Assembly (NCBI GenBank): GCA_039807445.1
Contig: JBDHRG010000146.1
Coordinates: forward strand, 1 to 9,349
Source of the DNA: JBDHRG01 sp039807445
Lineage (GTDB): Bacteria > Pseudomonadota > Gammaproteobacteria > Competibacterales > Competibacteraceae
Length of the DNA stretch: 9,349 nt
Direction: 5' to 3'
Both the position numbers and the translations under genes were made by a program. Within the stretch, counting starts at the first letter, position 1, and each line of letters starts with the position of its first letter. The notes below the pieces were generated by a model, which did not search any database, had not been told where the DNA came from, and was given only the letters and a program-made list of their open reading frames with translations. Below are positions 1-7,152 of the stretch, in pieces.

Positions 1-317
1 AGCTCCAGCGCGTATTCGACGTTGGCCGCGACCGGGCGGCGCAGCACCATCGGCCGCTGGAACACCATCGCCTGGCGCCGTGCAGCCTCGTGCCCCGCCG
101 GGCCGGCCCAGACCAGGCGCCCGGCGCTGGGCAGCAGCAGGCCGTGGCAGATCCGCAGCAGCAGGCTCTTGCCGGCGCCGTTGGGGCCGAGCACGACGCT
201 GGTGCCGCCGGCCCCGAAGGCCAGCTCGAGCGGGCCGAGCAGCGGCTGGCCCGCGGGCGCGTAGCTCACGCCCTCGAGCCGCAGCGGCAGCAGCGCTTCG
301 GGCTCAGCCCGCCACAC
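1..317 (-). CDS. tupC: Tungstate/molybdate-type ABC transporter ATP-binding protein (TupC-like), 3' end cut by window edge
   Basis: The first 105 codons of an ABC ATPase read leftward off the window edge. Seen: Walker A GPNGAGKS at residues 44-51 followed by LLLRICHGLL, and the Q-loop VFQRPMVLRRPVAANVEYAL at about 85-104. The Walker A context and the QRP-x-VLRR-x-V Q-loop resemble tungstate (TupC) rather than phosphate or sulfate ATPases. The signature motif, Walker B and H-loop lie outside the window. The chosen start is GTG at 317, which overlaps the end of the permease gene by 14 nt, so the two are probably translationally coupled. The protein would energise import through the permease encoded just upstream. 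The tungstate assignment rests mainly on the permease; molybdate remains possible. The matching binding-protein gene (tupA) is not in the window. Confidence 0.85.
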   Translation of the reverse strand, partial: MWRAEPEALLPLRLEGVSYAPAGQPLLGPLELAFGAGGTSVVLGPNGAGKSLLLRICHGLLLPSAGRLVWAGPAGHEAARRQAMVFQRPMVLRRPVAANVEYALE

Positions 318-1008
318 GGCGGGCGACGCTGCGCAGGGCCTGGACGGCGGCATTCACCAGCACCGCGATGGCGATCAGGATCAAGCCCAGCGCCAGCGCC
401 AGCGGCAGGTCGCCCTTGCTGGTCTCGAGCGCGATCGCGGTGGTCATCGTGCGCGTGACGTTGGCGATGTTGCCGCCGACCAGGATCACCGCGCCGACCT
501 CGGCGATCGCGCGGCCGAAGCCGGCCAGCACCACGGTGGCGAGGCTCCAGCGCCCCTCCCACAGCAGCGTCGGCACCGCGCGCCAAGGGCCGGCGCCGAG
601 CGAGCGCAGCCCCTCCTCGAGCTCGAGCCACAGGTCTTCGACCACTTGCCGCGTCAGCGCGGCGATGATCGGCGTGATCAGCAGCGTCTGCGCGATCACC
701 ATCGCCGTCGGCGTGAACAGCAAACCGAGCTCGCCCAGCGGGCCTGCGCGCGACAGCAGCAGGTAGACCACGAGGCCGACCACCACCGGCGGCAAGCCCA
801 TCAGCGCATTCAGCACCACGGCCAGCGCGCGCCGGCCGGGGAAGCGGATCAGCGCCAGCACCGCACCGAGCGGCAGCCCGATCAGCATCGCGACCGTGAC
901 CGCGGCCAGGCTGACGCCGAGCGACAGCGCAACGATGCCGAGCAGCCCCGGGTCGGCGCCGGCGATCAGCTCGAGCGCCAGCCGCACCGCCGCCGTCAGG
1001 TCGAACAT
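304..1008 (-). CDS. tupB: Tungstate/molybdate-type ABC transporter permease (TupB-like)
   Basis: A 234-residue integral membrane protein with five or so hydrophobic segments (about 24-54, 62-86, 98-118, 155-178, 200-222). The motif MGLPPVVVGLVVYLLLSRAG at 70-89 is typical of molybdate, sulfate and tungstate permeases. The cytoplasmic coupling loop EGLRSLGAGPWRAVPTLLWE lies at about 132-151. The stretch GGNIANVTRTMTTAIALET at 178-196 is characteristic of the TupB/WtpB type, and the length fits TupB (about 230 residues). It forms the membrane channel of an oxyanion importer, working with the ATPase that overlaps its 3' end. The ATG at 1008 lies 16 nt after the purU stop; a weak G-rich stretch (GGGCGGGG) precedes it, so translation may depend on coupling to purU. 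Tungstate is more likely than molybdate, but the sequence alone cannot settle this. Confidence 0.85.
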   Translation of the reverse strand: MFDLTAAVRLALELIAGADPGLLGIVALSLGVSLAAVTVAMLIGLPLGAVLALIRFPGRRALAVVLNALMGLPPVVVGLVVYLLLSRAGPLGELGLLFTPTAMVIAQTLLITPIIAALTRQVVEDLWLELEEGLRSLGAGPWRAVPTLLWEGRWSLATVVLAGFGRAIAEVGAVILVGGNIANVTRTMTTAIALETSKGDLPLALALGLILIAIAVLVNAAVQALRSVARRVAG

Positions 1009-1024
1009 GGCCGCGTGCCCCGCC

Positions 1025-1900
1025 CTAGGCGAACACCACGGTGCGGTGGCCGTTCAGCAGCACGCGGTGCTCGAGGTGCAGCTTGACCGCGCGCGCCAGC
1101 ACCACGCTCTCGATGTCGCGCCCGGCGGCGACCAGGTCTTCGGGCGACATCGCGTGGCCGACCGGAATCACCTCCTGGTCGATGATCGGCCCCTCGTCGA
1201 GGTCGGCGGTGACGTAGTGCGCGGTCGCGCCGATGCGCTTGACGCCGCGCTCGTACGCCTGGTGGTAGGGTCTGGCGCCCTTGAAGCTCGGCAGGAAGGA
1301 ATGATGGATGTTGATCGCGCGCCCCTCGAGCCGGCGGCAGGCGTCGTCGGACAGGACCTGCATGTAGCGCGCCAGCACCACCAGGTCGGCGCGCTCGCGC
1401 TCGATCACCTCGAGCATGCGTGCCTCTTGCGCGCGTTTGTCGCCGTCGATGATCGGCAGGTAGTGGAACGGGATGTCGTACGAGGCGACCAGCTGGTAGA
1501 AGTCGCGGTGGTTCGAGATCACCGCCGGGATCTCGATGTTCAGCGCGCCGACGCGGTAGCGGTACAGCAGATCGTTCAGGCAGTGGCCGTGGCGCGACAC
1601 CAGCAGCACCACGCGCGGCTTGGCCGCGGCGTCGTGGAGCTGCCACTCCATGTCGAAGCGCGCCCCGATCGGCGCGAAGGCTTCGCGGAACGATTCGACC
1701 CCGCCCGGCTCGTCGCCGGCGTGGAAGCTGACGCGCATGAAGAAGCGCCCGCTGTACTGGTCGCCGAACTGGGCGCTGTCGACGATGTTGCAACCGTGCT
1801 CGGCGAGGAAGCCCGACACGGCGGCGACGATGCCGACGGTATCGGGGCAGGACAGGGTCAGGGTGTAGTGCGGCACGTACCGCGGCTCGGTTCTGGACAT
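1025..1900 (-). CDS. purU: Formyltetrahydrofolate deformylase
   Basis: Hydrolyses 10-formyl-tetrahydrofolate to formate and THF in the cytoplasm, balancing the one-carbon pool and supplying formate. The 291-residue product matches the usual family length (280-290). Seen: an N-terminal ACT domain (about 10-90, with SCPDTVGIVAAVSGFLAEHG) and a C-terminal formyl-transferase-type domain (about 95-291). The hydrolase triad is Asn197 and His199 in INIHHSFLPSFKGARPYHQA, and Asp235 in ADLDEGPII. The ATG at 1900 is chosen because GGAGAG lies 8 nt upstream and the ACT domain starts soon after; the open frame continues upstream but codes for nothing family-like. It is divergent from folD, whose product makes its substrate, and is followed closely by tupBC, probably in one transcript. 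Confidence 0.96.
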   Translation of the reverse strand: MSRTEPRYVPHYTLTLSCPDTVGIVAAVSGFLAEHGCNIVDSAQFGDQYSGRFFMRVSFHAGDEPGGVESFREAFAPIGARFDMEWQLHDAAAKPRVVLLVSRHGHCLNDLLYRYRVGALNIEIPAVISNHRDFYQLVASYDIPFHYLPIIDGDKRAQEARMLEVIERERADLVVLARYMQVLSDDACRRLEGRAINIHHSFLPSFKGARPYHQAYERGVKRIGATAHYVTADLDEGPIIDQEVIPVGHAMSPEDLVAAGRDIESVVLARAVKLHLEHRVLLNGHRTVVFA

Positions 1901-1958
1901 CGGCAAGGCTCTCCAGGCAGGCGACCGCGCAGCGCCTCGCCTGCGGATCGAAAGGGGA

Positions 1959-1988
1959 AAGATAACCAGCCCCGCGCACATGGCACAA
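1959..1988 (-). promoter_or_regulatory. Possible purU promoter
   Basis: On the minus strand, TTGTGC (1983-1988) and TATCTT (1959-1964) are separated by 18 nt and would give a leader of about 50 nt before the purU ATG. Both boxes match the sigma-70 consensus only partly. This is the best candidate seen in the 181-nt purU-folD gap. Confidence 0.25.
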
Positions 1989-2038
1989 CCACGCCAATCG
2001 GCGTCGCCTCGGCGTTCGCGGCGCACGGCCGCCGGCGC

Positions 2039-2044
2039 TATCAT
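2039..2044 (+). promoter_or_regulatory. Possible folD -10 element
   Basis: TATCAT in the context GGCGCTATCATTCGC is an AT-rich hexamer in otherwise GC-rich DNA and would give a leader of about 30 nt before the folD ATG at 2082. A -35 box is poor (TTCGCG at 2015-2020, 18-nt spacer). Inferred from position and composition. Confidence 0.35.
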
Positions 2045-2081
2045 TCGCGCCCGCGCCCTAGCCACCCGCACCGAGGACAGC

Positions 2082-2957
2082 ATGGCTGAGATCATCGACG
2101 GCAAGGCCTTCGCCGCCAATCTGCGTGCCAACATCGCCCGCCGCGTGCAGGCGCTGCGCCAGGACTACGGCTTCATCCCCGGGCTGGCGGTGGTGCTGGT
2201 CGGCCGGGACCCGGCGAGCGAAGTCTACGTGCGCAACAAGGCGCGGCAGACGGTCGAGGTCGGCATGCGCTCGTTCGAGCACACGCTGCCCGAGACCACG
2301 TCGCAGGACGCGCTGCTGGCGCTGGTCGAGCGGCTCAACGCCGACCCCGCGGTGCACGGCATCCTGGTGCAGCTGCCGCTGCCGGCGCAGATCGACGCCG
2401 ACGCCGTGCTGCACGCGATCGACCCGGCCAAGGACGTCGACGGCTTCCACCCGCTCAACGTCGGCCTGCTCGCCACCGGTGGCCGCGCGCTGGTGCCGTG
2501 CACCCCGCTCGGCGTGCTGATGCTGCTGAAGGACCGCCTCGGCGATCTGCGCGGCCGGCACGCGCTGGTGATCGGCCGCTCGAACATCGTCGGCAAGCCG
2601 ATGGCGCAGTTGCTGCTGCGCGAGGACTGCACCGTCACGATCGCGCACTCGCACACCGCGAACCTGGCCGAGGAGTGCCGCCGCGCCGACCTCGTCGTCG
2701 CCGCGGTCGGCCGGCCGAAGCTGGTGCGGGGCGACTGGATCAAGCCCGGCGCCACCGTGATCGACGTCGGCATCAACCGCATCGAGGTCGCGGGCCAGGC
2801 CCGGCTGGTCGGCGACGTCGACTTCGAGTCCGCCCGGGAGGTCGCCGCGCACATCACCCCGGTGCCGGGGGGCGTCGGCCCGATGACCATCGCCTGCCTG
2901 CTGCACAACACGCTGACCGCCGCCTGTCGCCAGCACGGGGTCGAGCTACCGGACTGA
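2082..2957 (+). CDS. folD: Bifunctional methylene-THF dehydrogenase / methenyl-THF cyclohydrolase
   Basis: Oxidises 5,10-methylene-THF to methenyl-THF with NADP+ and hydrolyses it to 10-formyl-THF for purine and formyl-methionine synthesis. The 291-residue product has the normal family length. Seen: catalytic Lys53 within YVRNK (49-53), substrate-loop QLPLP (97-101), KDVDGFHP (117-124), the dinucleotide-binding GRSNIVGKP (165-173) and the C-terminal signature PVPGGVGPMT (260-269). The ATG at 2082 has GAGGA 4 nt upstream and starts at the conserved MAEIIDGK; an upstream in-frame ATG at 1980 adds 34 non-conserved residues and is not used here. It is divergent from purU and convergent with the GntR-regulator operon, whose last stop codon lies 27 nt past the folD stop. 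Confidence 0.97.
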   Translation: MAEIIDGKAFAANLRANIARRVQALRQDYGFIPGLAVVLVGRDPASEVYVRNKARQTVEVGMRSFEHTLPETTSQDALLALVERLNADPAVHGILVQLPLPAQIDADAVLHAIDPAKDVDGFHPLNVGLLATGGRALVPCTPLGVLMLLKDRLGDLRGRHALVIGRSNIVGKPMAQLLLREDCTVTIAHSHTANLAEECRRADLVVAAVGRPKLVRGDWIKPGATVIDVGINRIEVAGQARLVGDVDFESAREVAAHITPVPGGVGPMTIACLLHNTLTAACRQHGVELPD

Positions 2958-2964
2958 ACACGAC

Positions 2965-3010
2965 GATCGGGCCACGCGGCCGGATCAGCCGGTTCCGTGC
3001 TCCGAACCGG
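2965..3010. terminator. Two tandem hairpins between convergent folD and hutC-like genes
   Basis: The first hairpin (2965-2986) pairs GATC-g-GGCC with GGCC-g-GATC around an ACGC loop, eight pairs with one G/G mismatch. The second (2989-3010) pairs CCGGTTC with GAACCGG, seven perfect pairs across an 8-nt loop. They sit 2 nt apart at the end-to-end junction of folD and the regulator gene, and include the regulator's stop codon (2985-2987). There is no T-tract on either strand, so this is not a textbook intrinsic terminator. A bidirectional terminator or mRNA 3'-end stabiliser is inferred from position. Confidence 0.45.
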
Positions 3011-3755
3011 TCGAGAAACGGCTGCCGAGGCGGTAGCGCGACGCCGGGTGGACGAAGCGGACGAACGTCACCGCCCGCCCCGCCGACCAGGTGCGGCGCA
3101 CCAGCACCAGACAGGGCTGGGTCGGGGCGACCTCGAGCAGCTCGGCCTCCGCCGGCGTGGGCATCGCGGCGTCGACGATGTGCTCGATCTCGGCCGCCGG
3201 CACCGTGCGCAGCAGGTACGCCGAGGGCTGCATCGTGTCGTCGAAGGTCTGGTGGATGAAGTCCGGGACCATCGCCGGATTGACGAAACGGTCCTCGAGC
3301 TGCACCGGCACGCCGTTCTCGCGGTGCACGCAGATCGCGTGGAACACCGAGGCGCCGGTCGGCAGCGCGAGCGCCGCCGCGACCTCGAGCGGCGCGGCTT
3401 CGCGCGCCAGCCGCAGCACCTTGCAGCTGTAGACGTGACCGCGTGCGCGGATCTCGTCGGCGATGTTGGCGATCATCAGTAGCGTGGACTGCGGCTTGGC
3501 TTCGGCGACGAAAGTGCCCACGCCGCTCAGGCGCACCAGCTTGCCCTGCTCGGACAGCTCGCGCAGCGCCCGGTTGACCGTCATCCGCGACACGCCGAGC
3601 TCGCCGACGAGCTGGGCCTCGGAGGGGATGCGGTCGCCGGGCTTCCACTCGCCCGAGCGCAGCTTGTCGTGGACGAAGGCCTTGACCTGCTCGTACAGCG
3701 CCGCCGGCGCCCCCTCCTGCAAGCGCCCGTCCATCGGTCCCTGCTCGACGCCCAT
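2985..3755 (-). CDS. hutC: GntR-family transcriptional repressor, HutC subfamily
   Basis: A 256-residue regulator. An N-terminal winged helix-turn-helix spans about 18-84, with the GntR signature SGEWKPGDRIPSEAQLVGEL followed by GVSRMTVNRALRELSEQG. A UTRA effector domain spans about 95-245. The ending RRTWSAGRAVTFVRFVHPAS then RYRLGSRF is typical of histidine-utilisation repressors; known HutC proteins are released from DNA by urocanate. It is the last gene of the operon, starting 3 nt after the aminotransferase stop, with GAGGG 7 nt before the ATG at 3755. ATG at 3734 is an alternative start. No hut degradation gene is in the window, so it more likely controls this transporter/aminotransferase operon and the divergent oxygenase gene than a classical hut operon. 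A HutC-pattern operator lies over the operon's promoter. Confidence 0.88.
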   Translation of the reverse strand: MGVEQGPMDGRLQEGAPAALYEQVKAFVHDKLRSGEWKPGDRIPSEAQLVGELGVSRMTVNRALRELSEQGKLVRLSGVGTFVAEAKPQSTLLMIANIADEIRARGHVYSCKVLRLAREAAPLEVAAALALPTGASVFHAICVHRENGVPVQLEDRFVNPAMVPDFIHQTFDDTMQPSAYLLRTVPAAEIEHIVDAAMPTPAEAELLEVAPTQPCLVLVRRTWSAGRAVTFVRFVHPASRYRLGSRFSTGSEHGTG

Positions 3756-3758
3756 GGT

Positions 3759-4898
3759 TCAGCCCTCGGTTTCGTGCGCCATCTCCCCGAGCGCGCCGTC
3801 CAGCGCGTCGAGGAACAGATCGTTGTCGTCCCGGCTGCCGATCGACACGCGCAGGCAGCGCGTGTAGCCGGGCTCGCGCCAGGGCTTGGTGATCACGCCG
3901 CGGCGCAGCAGCCGCTCGCCGAGCGCCGCCGCATCGTGGCCGCAGTCGAAGAACAGGAAGTTGGCGAGCGAGGGTGCCGGCGCGAGCCCCAGTGCGATCA
4001 GCCTGCCGCGCACCCGCTCCCGCTCCTCGACCACGTGCTGCACGCTGGCATGCAGGTGCGCCCGATCGGCGAGCGCGGCGAGCGCCGCCGCCTGCGCCAG
4101 GGCGTTGACGTTGAAGGGGTTGCGCAGGCGGTCGATCAGCGCGGCCAGCGCCGGCTCGGAGCAGATGCCGTAGCCGACCCGCAGCCCTGCGAGCGCGTAA
4201 GCCTTCGAGAAGGTGCGCAGCAGCACGAAGGGGTGGCCGGCGCCCTCGAGCAGGGCCAGGCAGTCGGGATAGCCGGGGTCGGCCGCCGCGTACTCGTGGT
4301 AGGCCTCGTCCCAGACCAGCAGCGTGTGCGCGGGCAGCGCTGCCAGCAGGCGCTCGAACTCGCGCGCGTCGAGCGCGCTGCCGACCGGGTTCGAGGGGTT
4401 CGACAGCATCAGCAGCCGGGTGCGGGGCGTCAGCGCCGCGATCAGCCCGTCGACGTCGATCGCCCAGTCCGGGCGCACCGGCACGCAGCGCACGGTGGCG
4501 CCGAGCGACTGCGGGCAGATCACGTGCAGCCCGAACGCCGGGGTGATCGTGACGACCTCGTCGCCGTGGTCGAGCAGCACGCGGCTCAGCACCGCGATCA
4601 GGTCTTCCGAACCGTTGCCGAACACCAGCCGCGCGGGATCGAGCGCGAGCCGCGCGGCGAGCGCAGCGCGCAGCGCCCCGCAGCCGGCGTCGGGGTAGAG
4701 GGCGACCGATGGCGCCGCCGCCAGCGCCGTCGCCACCGCCGCGGCCGGACCGAGCGGATTCTCGTTGCTGCCGAGCTTGGCGATGCGCGCCACGCCGTAG
4801 CGCGCGCGCACCACCTCCGCCGACAGCCCCGCATTGTAGGGCGGCACGCTGCGCGCATCGGGGCGTGCGAAGGATTCGATGGCCCAGGAGGCTTGCAT
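3759..4898 (-). CDS. PLP-dependent aminotransferase, histidinol-phosphate aminotransferase-like
   Basis: A 379-residue class I/II (fold type I) aminotransferase of HisC type. Seen: KLGSNENPLGP (41-51), Tyr68 of the YPD motif, NGSEDLI (95-101), Asn167 in LSNPSNPVG, Asp197 in VWDEAYHEY (pairs with the PLP ring nitrogen), the Schiff-base Lys232 in RTFSKAYALAGLRVGYG, and Arg350 in RCLRVSIG for the substrate carboxylate. All catalytic residues are present. The ATG at 4898 overlaps the ATPase stop (TGATG), and AAGGAGG lies 10 nt upstream inside the ATPase gene. Its place between an amino-acid-type importer and a HutC-type regulator, away from any his biosynthetic gene, suggests it acts on the imported compound. 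Histidine, an aromatic amino acid or a related compound are possible donors; the true substrate is unknown, so no hisC symbol is given. Confidence 0.92.
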   Translation of the reverse strand: MQASWAIESFARPDARSVPPYNAGLSAEVVRARYGVARIAKLGSNENPLGPAAAVATALAAAPSVALYPDAGCGALRAALAARLALDPARLVFGNGSEDLIAVLSRVLLDHGDEVVTITPAFGLHVICPQSLGATVRCVPVRPDWAIDVDGLIAALTPRTRLLMLSNPSNPVGSALDAREFERLLAALPAHTLLVWDEAYHEYAAADPGYPDCLALLEGAGHPFVLLRTFSKAYALAGLRVGYGICSEPALAALIDRLRNPFNVNALAQAAALAALADRAHLHASVQHVVEERERVRGRLIALGLAPAPSLANFLFFDCGHDAAALGERLLRRGVITKPWREPGYTRCLRVSIGSRDDNDLFLDALDGALGEMAHETEG

Positions 4899-5746
4899 CA
4901 CGCCGCCCCCTCCTTCAGCTCCCGCTCCTGCTGCCAGAAGGCGTTGCGGTCGAGGTAGTTCTGCAGGAACTGCTGCAGCCGCGGTGACGGGTTGCCCTGG
5001 AAGATCTCGCGCGGCGTGCCGCGTGCCACCACCGCGCCCTGGTCGAGGAACATCACCGTATCGGCCACCTGCGCGGCGAAGCCCATCTCGTGCGTGACCA
5101 CCACCATGGTCATGCCCTCGCGGGCGAGGTCCTTCATCACCTGCAGGACCTCCCCGACCAGCTCGGGATCGAGCGCCGAGGTCGGCTCGTCGAACAGCAT
5201 GATGTGCGGCTCCATCGCCAGCGCGCGGGCGATCGCCACGCGCTGCTGCTGGCCGCCCGACATTTGCCCCGGATAGGCGTCGGCCTTGGCCGCGAGCCCG
5301 ACCTTGTCGAGCATCGCCAGGCCGCGCCGGCGGGCTTCGTCGGGCTTCAGGCGGCGCACGCGCAGCAGCGCCTCGGTGACGTTGCCGAGCGCGCTCATGT
5401 GCGGCCACAGATTGAACTGCTGGAACACCATACCGACGTTGCGCCGCACGTGGTTGATCTGCGCCTCCGAGGCGCGCACGCGCCGGTCGGCGCCGTTCTG
5501 CACGTAGCCGAGCAGCTCGCCCTCGATGTGGATCTCGCCGGCGGAGTATTCCTCGAGGAAGGCCATGCAGCGCAGCAGCGTGCTCTTGCCCGAGCCCGAG
5601 GGCCCGATCAGGCACACCACCTCGGAGCGGTGCACCTCGAGGTCGACGCTGCGCACCACCTCGTGCGCGCCGAAGCGCTTGCACAGCTGGCGCGCCTGGA
5701 GCACGACTTCGGCGTTGGCAATCCTGGATGTCTGGTTCATCGTCAT
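4898..5746 (-). CDS. Polar amino acid ABC transporter ATP-binding protein (HisP/GlnQ type)
   Basis: A complete ABC ATPase of 282 residues. Seen: Walker A GPSGSGKST (48-56), Q-loop VFQQFNLWPHMSALGNV (107-123), signature MSGGQQQRVAIARAL (162-176), Walker B IMLFDEPTSALDPE (182-195) and H-loop His219 (VVTHEMGFA). The DNA between Walker A and the Q-loop encodes an insert (GYVQNGADRRVRASEAQ, 80-96) found in one branch of the His/Gln ATPases. It drives import through the two permeases encoded upstream. The start is uncertain: ATG 5746 is used here, ATG 5740 has the better-spaced weak GAGA (9 nt), and TTG 5755 is also in frame. The gene starts 16 nt after the second permease stop, and its stop overlaps the aminotransferase ATG by one base. 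Confidence 0.95.
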   Translation of the reverse strand: MTMNQTSRIANAEVVLQARQLCKRFGAHEVVRSVDLEVHRSEVVCLIGPSGSGKSTLLRCMAFLEEYSAGEIHIEGELLGYVQNGADRRVRASEAQINHVRRNVGMVFQQFNLWPHMSALGNVTEALLRVRRLKPDEARRRGLAMLDKVGLAAKADAYPGQMSGGQQQRVAIARALAMEPHIMLFDEPTSALDPELVGEVLQVMKDLAREGMTMVVVTHEMGFAAQVADTVMFLDQGAVVARGTPREIFQGNPSPRLQQFLQNYLDRNAFWQQERELKEGAA

Positions 5747-5762
5747 CTGTCTCAACGTGGTC

Positions 5763-6434
5763 TCACGAAGCCCGGTGCAACATGAAGCGCCCGACCCGGC
5801 GCTCGAACCTCAGCCCGAGGCGGGACGTCAGCTCCGTCAGCGCCAGGTAGCTGACGCACAGCACCAGCAGCGTCTCGACGAAGGCGAAGGTCTCCGAGCC
5901 GATCCCGGTGAGCACGAAGGTCAGCTCGGGCACCGTCACGATCGACAGCACCGCGGTTTCCTTGCTCAGGATGATCACCAGGTTCACCAGCGCCGGCACG
6001 ATGATCACCAGCATCTGCGGCAGCTGGATCCGGGCGATGGTTTGCAACCGCGTCATGCCGAGGCAGGCGGCGGCTTCGAGGTGGCCGCGCGGCACCGACA
6101 TGAAACCCGCACGGAAGATCTCGGCGAAATAGACACTGCCGTAGATGCCGAGGCCGATGACACCGGCCGACAGCGGCTCGAGCTCGAGCCCGAAGGCCGG
6201 TCCGCCGTAGTACAGCAGGAACAGCTGTACCAGGAACGGCGTGCCGCGGATCAGCTCGATGTAGAACCGCAGCAGCCCCCGCACCCACGCGCCGCAGAAG
6301 ATCTGCAGCACCGCGATCAAGAGACCGATCGCCATGCCGATCACCACGCCGCCGGCCCACGCGCCGACGGTGATGGCGAGCCCCTGCCCGATCTCGACCA
6401 GCCGCTCGGTGATGATGCCTGGCTCGAAGCTCAT
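5763..6434 (-). CDS. Amino acid ABC transporter permease, second of pair (HisM/HisQ family)
   Basis: A 223-residue inner-membrane permease. Seen: N-terminal ITERLVEIGQGLAITVGAWA leading into the first membrane segment (about 17-47), the family motif ELIRGTPFLVQLFLLYYG (60-77), and the EAA coupling loop GHLEAAACLGMTRLQTIARI then QLPQ (117-140). The segment ALVNLVIILSKETAVLSIV (148-166) is the usual post-EAA sequence. It would form the translocation channel with the upstream permease. The ATG at 6434 is read within ATGA, overlapping the first permease's stop by 4 nt, a sign of translational coupling and fixed stoichiometry. Although both are His/Gln-type, it is clearly diverged from the first permease, consistent with a heterodimeric channel. 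Confidence 0.93.
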   Translation of the reverse strand: MSFEPGIITERLVEIGQGLAITVGAWAGGVVIGMAIGLLIAVLQIFCGAWVRGLLRFYIELIRGTPFLVQLFLLYYGGPAFGLELEPLSAGVIGLGIYGSVYFAEIFRAGFMSVPRGHLEAAACLGMTRLQTIARIQLPQMLVIIVPALVNLVIILSKETAVLSIVTVPELTFVLTGIGSETFAFVETLLVLCVSYLALTELTSRLGLRFERRVGRFMLHRAS

Positions 6435-7090
6435 GCCATCCTCCGCTTCATCTGTTGCTCCAGCAGCGCTCCCGCGAATGCCAGTAGGGCGTTGATCGCG
6501 AAGTAGATCAGCGCCGCCATCAGGTAAAACTCGAGCTGCCGGAAGGTGCTGGCGGCGAGGTTCTGCGAAGTGCGGGTGAGCTCGGCGATGCCCACCACCG
6601 ACACCAGCGAGGACGCCTTCACCAGCAGGATCAACTCGTTGACCAGTGCCGGCAGCGTCAGCCGCAGCGCCTGCGGCAGCTTGATGCGCACCAGCGCATC
6701 CCAGTCCGAGAAGCCGAGGATGCGCGCCGCCTCGAGCTGACCGTTCGGAATGCCGAGGAAGCCGCCGCGCAGGATCTCGGCGATGTACGCCGCGGCGCAC
6801 AGCGACACCGCCGCGATCGCGGCCACCAGGGGAGGCACGTTGATGCCGACGAACGGCAGGAAGTAGTAGATGAACAGCAACTGCACCAGCAGCGGAATGC
6901 CGCGGAACACGGTCACGTAGACGGAGCCGAGCGCGCGCAGCGCGCCCCGGCGAGCGAAGCGCGCGGCGCAGACCCCGGTGCCGATCACCAGGCCGAGCCC
7001 GAGCGCCGCGAGCGAGATGCCCAGGGTGATCAGCCCGCCTTGCAGCATCAGCGGCAAGGCCTGCTCAATCGTCGCCCAATCGAATGTCAC
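6431..7090 (-). CDS. Amino acid ABC transporter permease, first of pair (HisM/HisQ family)
   Basis: A 219-residue inner-membrane permease. Seen: LPLMLQGGLITLGISLAALG (12-31) in the first membrane segment, the motif VFRGIPLLVQLLFIYYFLP (61-79), the EAA loop GQLEAARILGFSDWDALVRI then KLPQ (117-140), and ALVNELILLVKASSLVSVVG (148-167). The start is GTG at 7090: it sits at the family-typical MTFDW N-terminus and has GGAGAGG 9 nt upstream, while no ATG fits. It lies 62 nt downstream of the binding-protein stop, the only real gap in the operon, and overlaps the second permease by 4 nt. A GC-rich dyad in the gap may lower transporter expression relative to the binding protein. Confidence 0.93.
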   Translation of the reverse strand: MTFDWATIEQALPLMLQGGLITLGISLAALGLGLVIGTGVCAARFARRGALRALGSVYVTVFRGIPLLVQLLFIYYFLPFVGINVPPLVAAIAAVSLCAAAYIAEILRGGFLGIPNGQLEAARILGFSDWDALVRIKLPQALRLTLPALVNELILLVKASSLVSVVGIAELTRTSQNLAASTFRQLEFYLMAALIYFAINALLAFAGALLEQQMKRRMA

Positions 7091-7123
7091 AGCGTGTTTC
7101 CTCTCCGTCGCGATCGTCGTGGA

Positions 7124-7143
7124 CCCGGCCCCGGGCCCGCGGG
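7124..7143. repeat. GC-rich dyads in the binding-protein/permease gap
   Basis: In the 62-nt gap after the binding-protein gene, GGCC-CCG-GGCC (7127-7137) and the palindrome CCCGCGGG (7136-7143) overlap. Either could fold in the mRNA, so they are alternatives. Hairpins here commonly let a binding protein be made in excess over its membrane partners; that role is inferred. In DNA this GC-rich, such short dyads can also arise by chance. Confidence 0.3.
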
Positions 7144-7152
7144 AACGGGATT

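Noticed and set aside
896..2089. Long plus-strand open frame (397 codons) antisense to purU
   Set aside because: It runs opposite a clearly recognisable PurU frame, its translation is rich in Arg, His, Ala and Asp without any domain pattern, and long antisense frames are expected at this GC content.
1025..2134. Extended PurU starting at 2134
   Set aside because: The added 78 residues are Arg/Ala-rich and unlike the family, and they would cross into the divergent folD gene; the ATG at 1900 has a good ribosome-binding site.
3669..4958. Plus-strand open frame (429 codons) opposite the aminotransferase and regulator genes
   Set aside because: Low-complexity Arg/Gln/Ala-rich translation with no motifs, opposite two genes with intact catalytic and DNA-binding signatures.
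3759..5684. Apparent 641-codon fusion of an N-terminal extension to the aminotransferase
   Set aside because: The extra N-terminal part is just another frame of the ABC ATPase gene; the real aminotransferase start is the ATG at 4898 with AAGGAGG upstream.
5763..6800. Long version (345 codons) of the second permease
   Set aside because: The upstream part is an alternative frame of the first permease; the ATGA overlap at 6431-6434 gives the natural start and the usual permease length.
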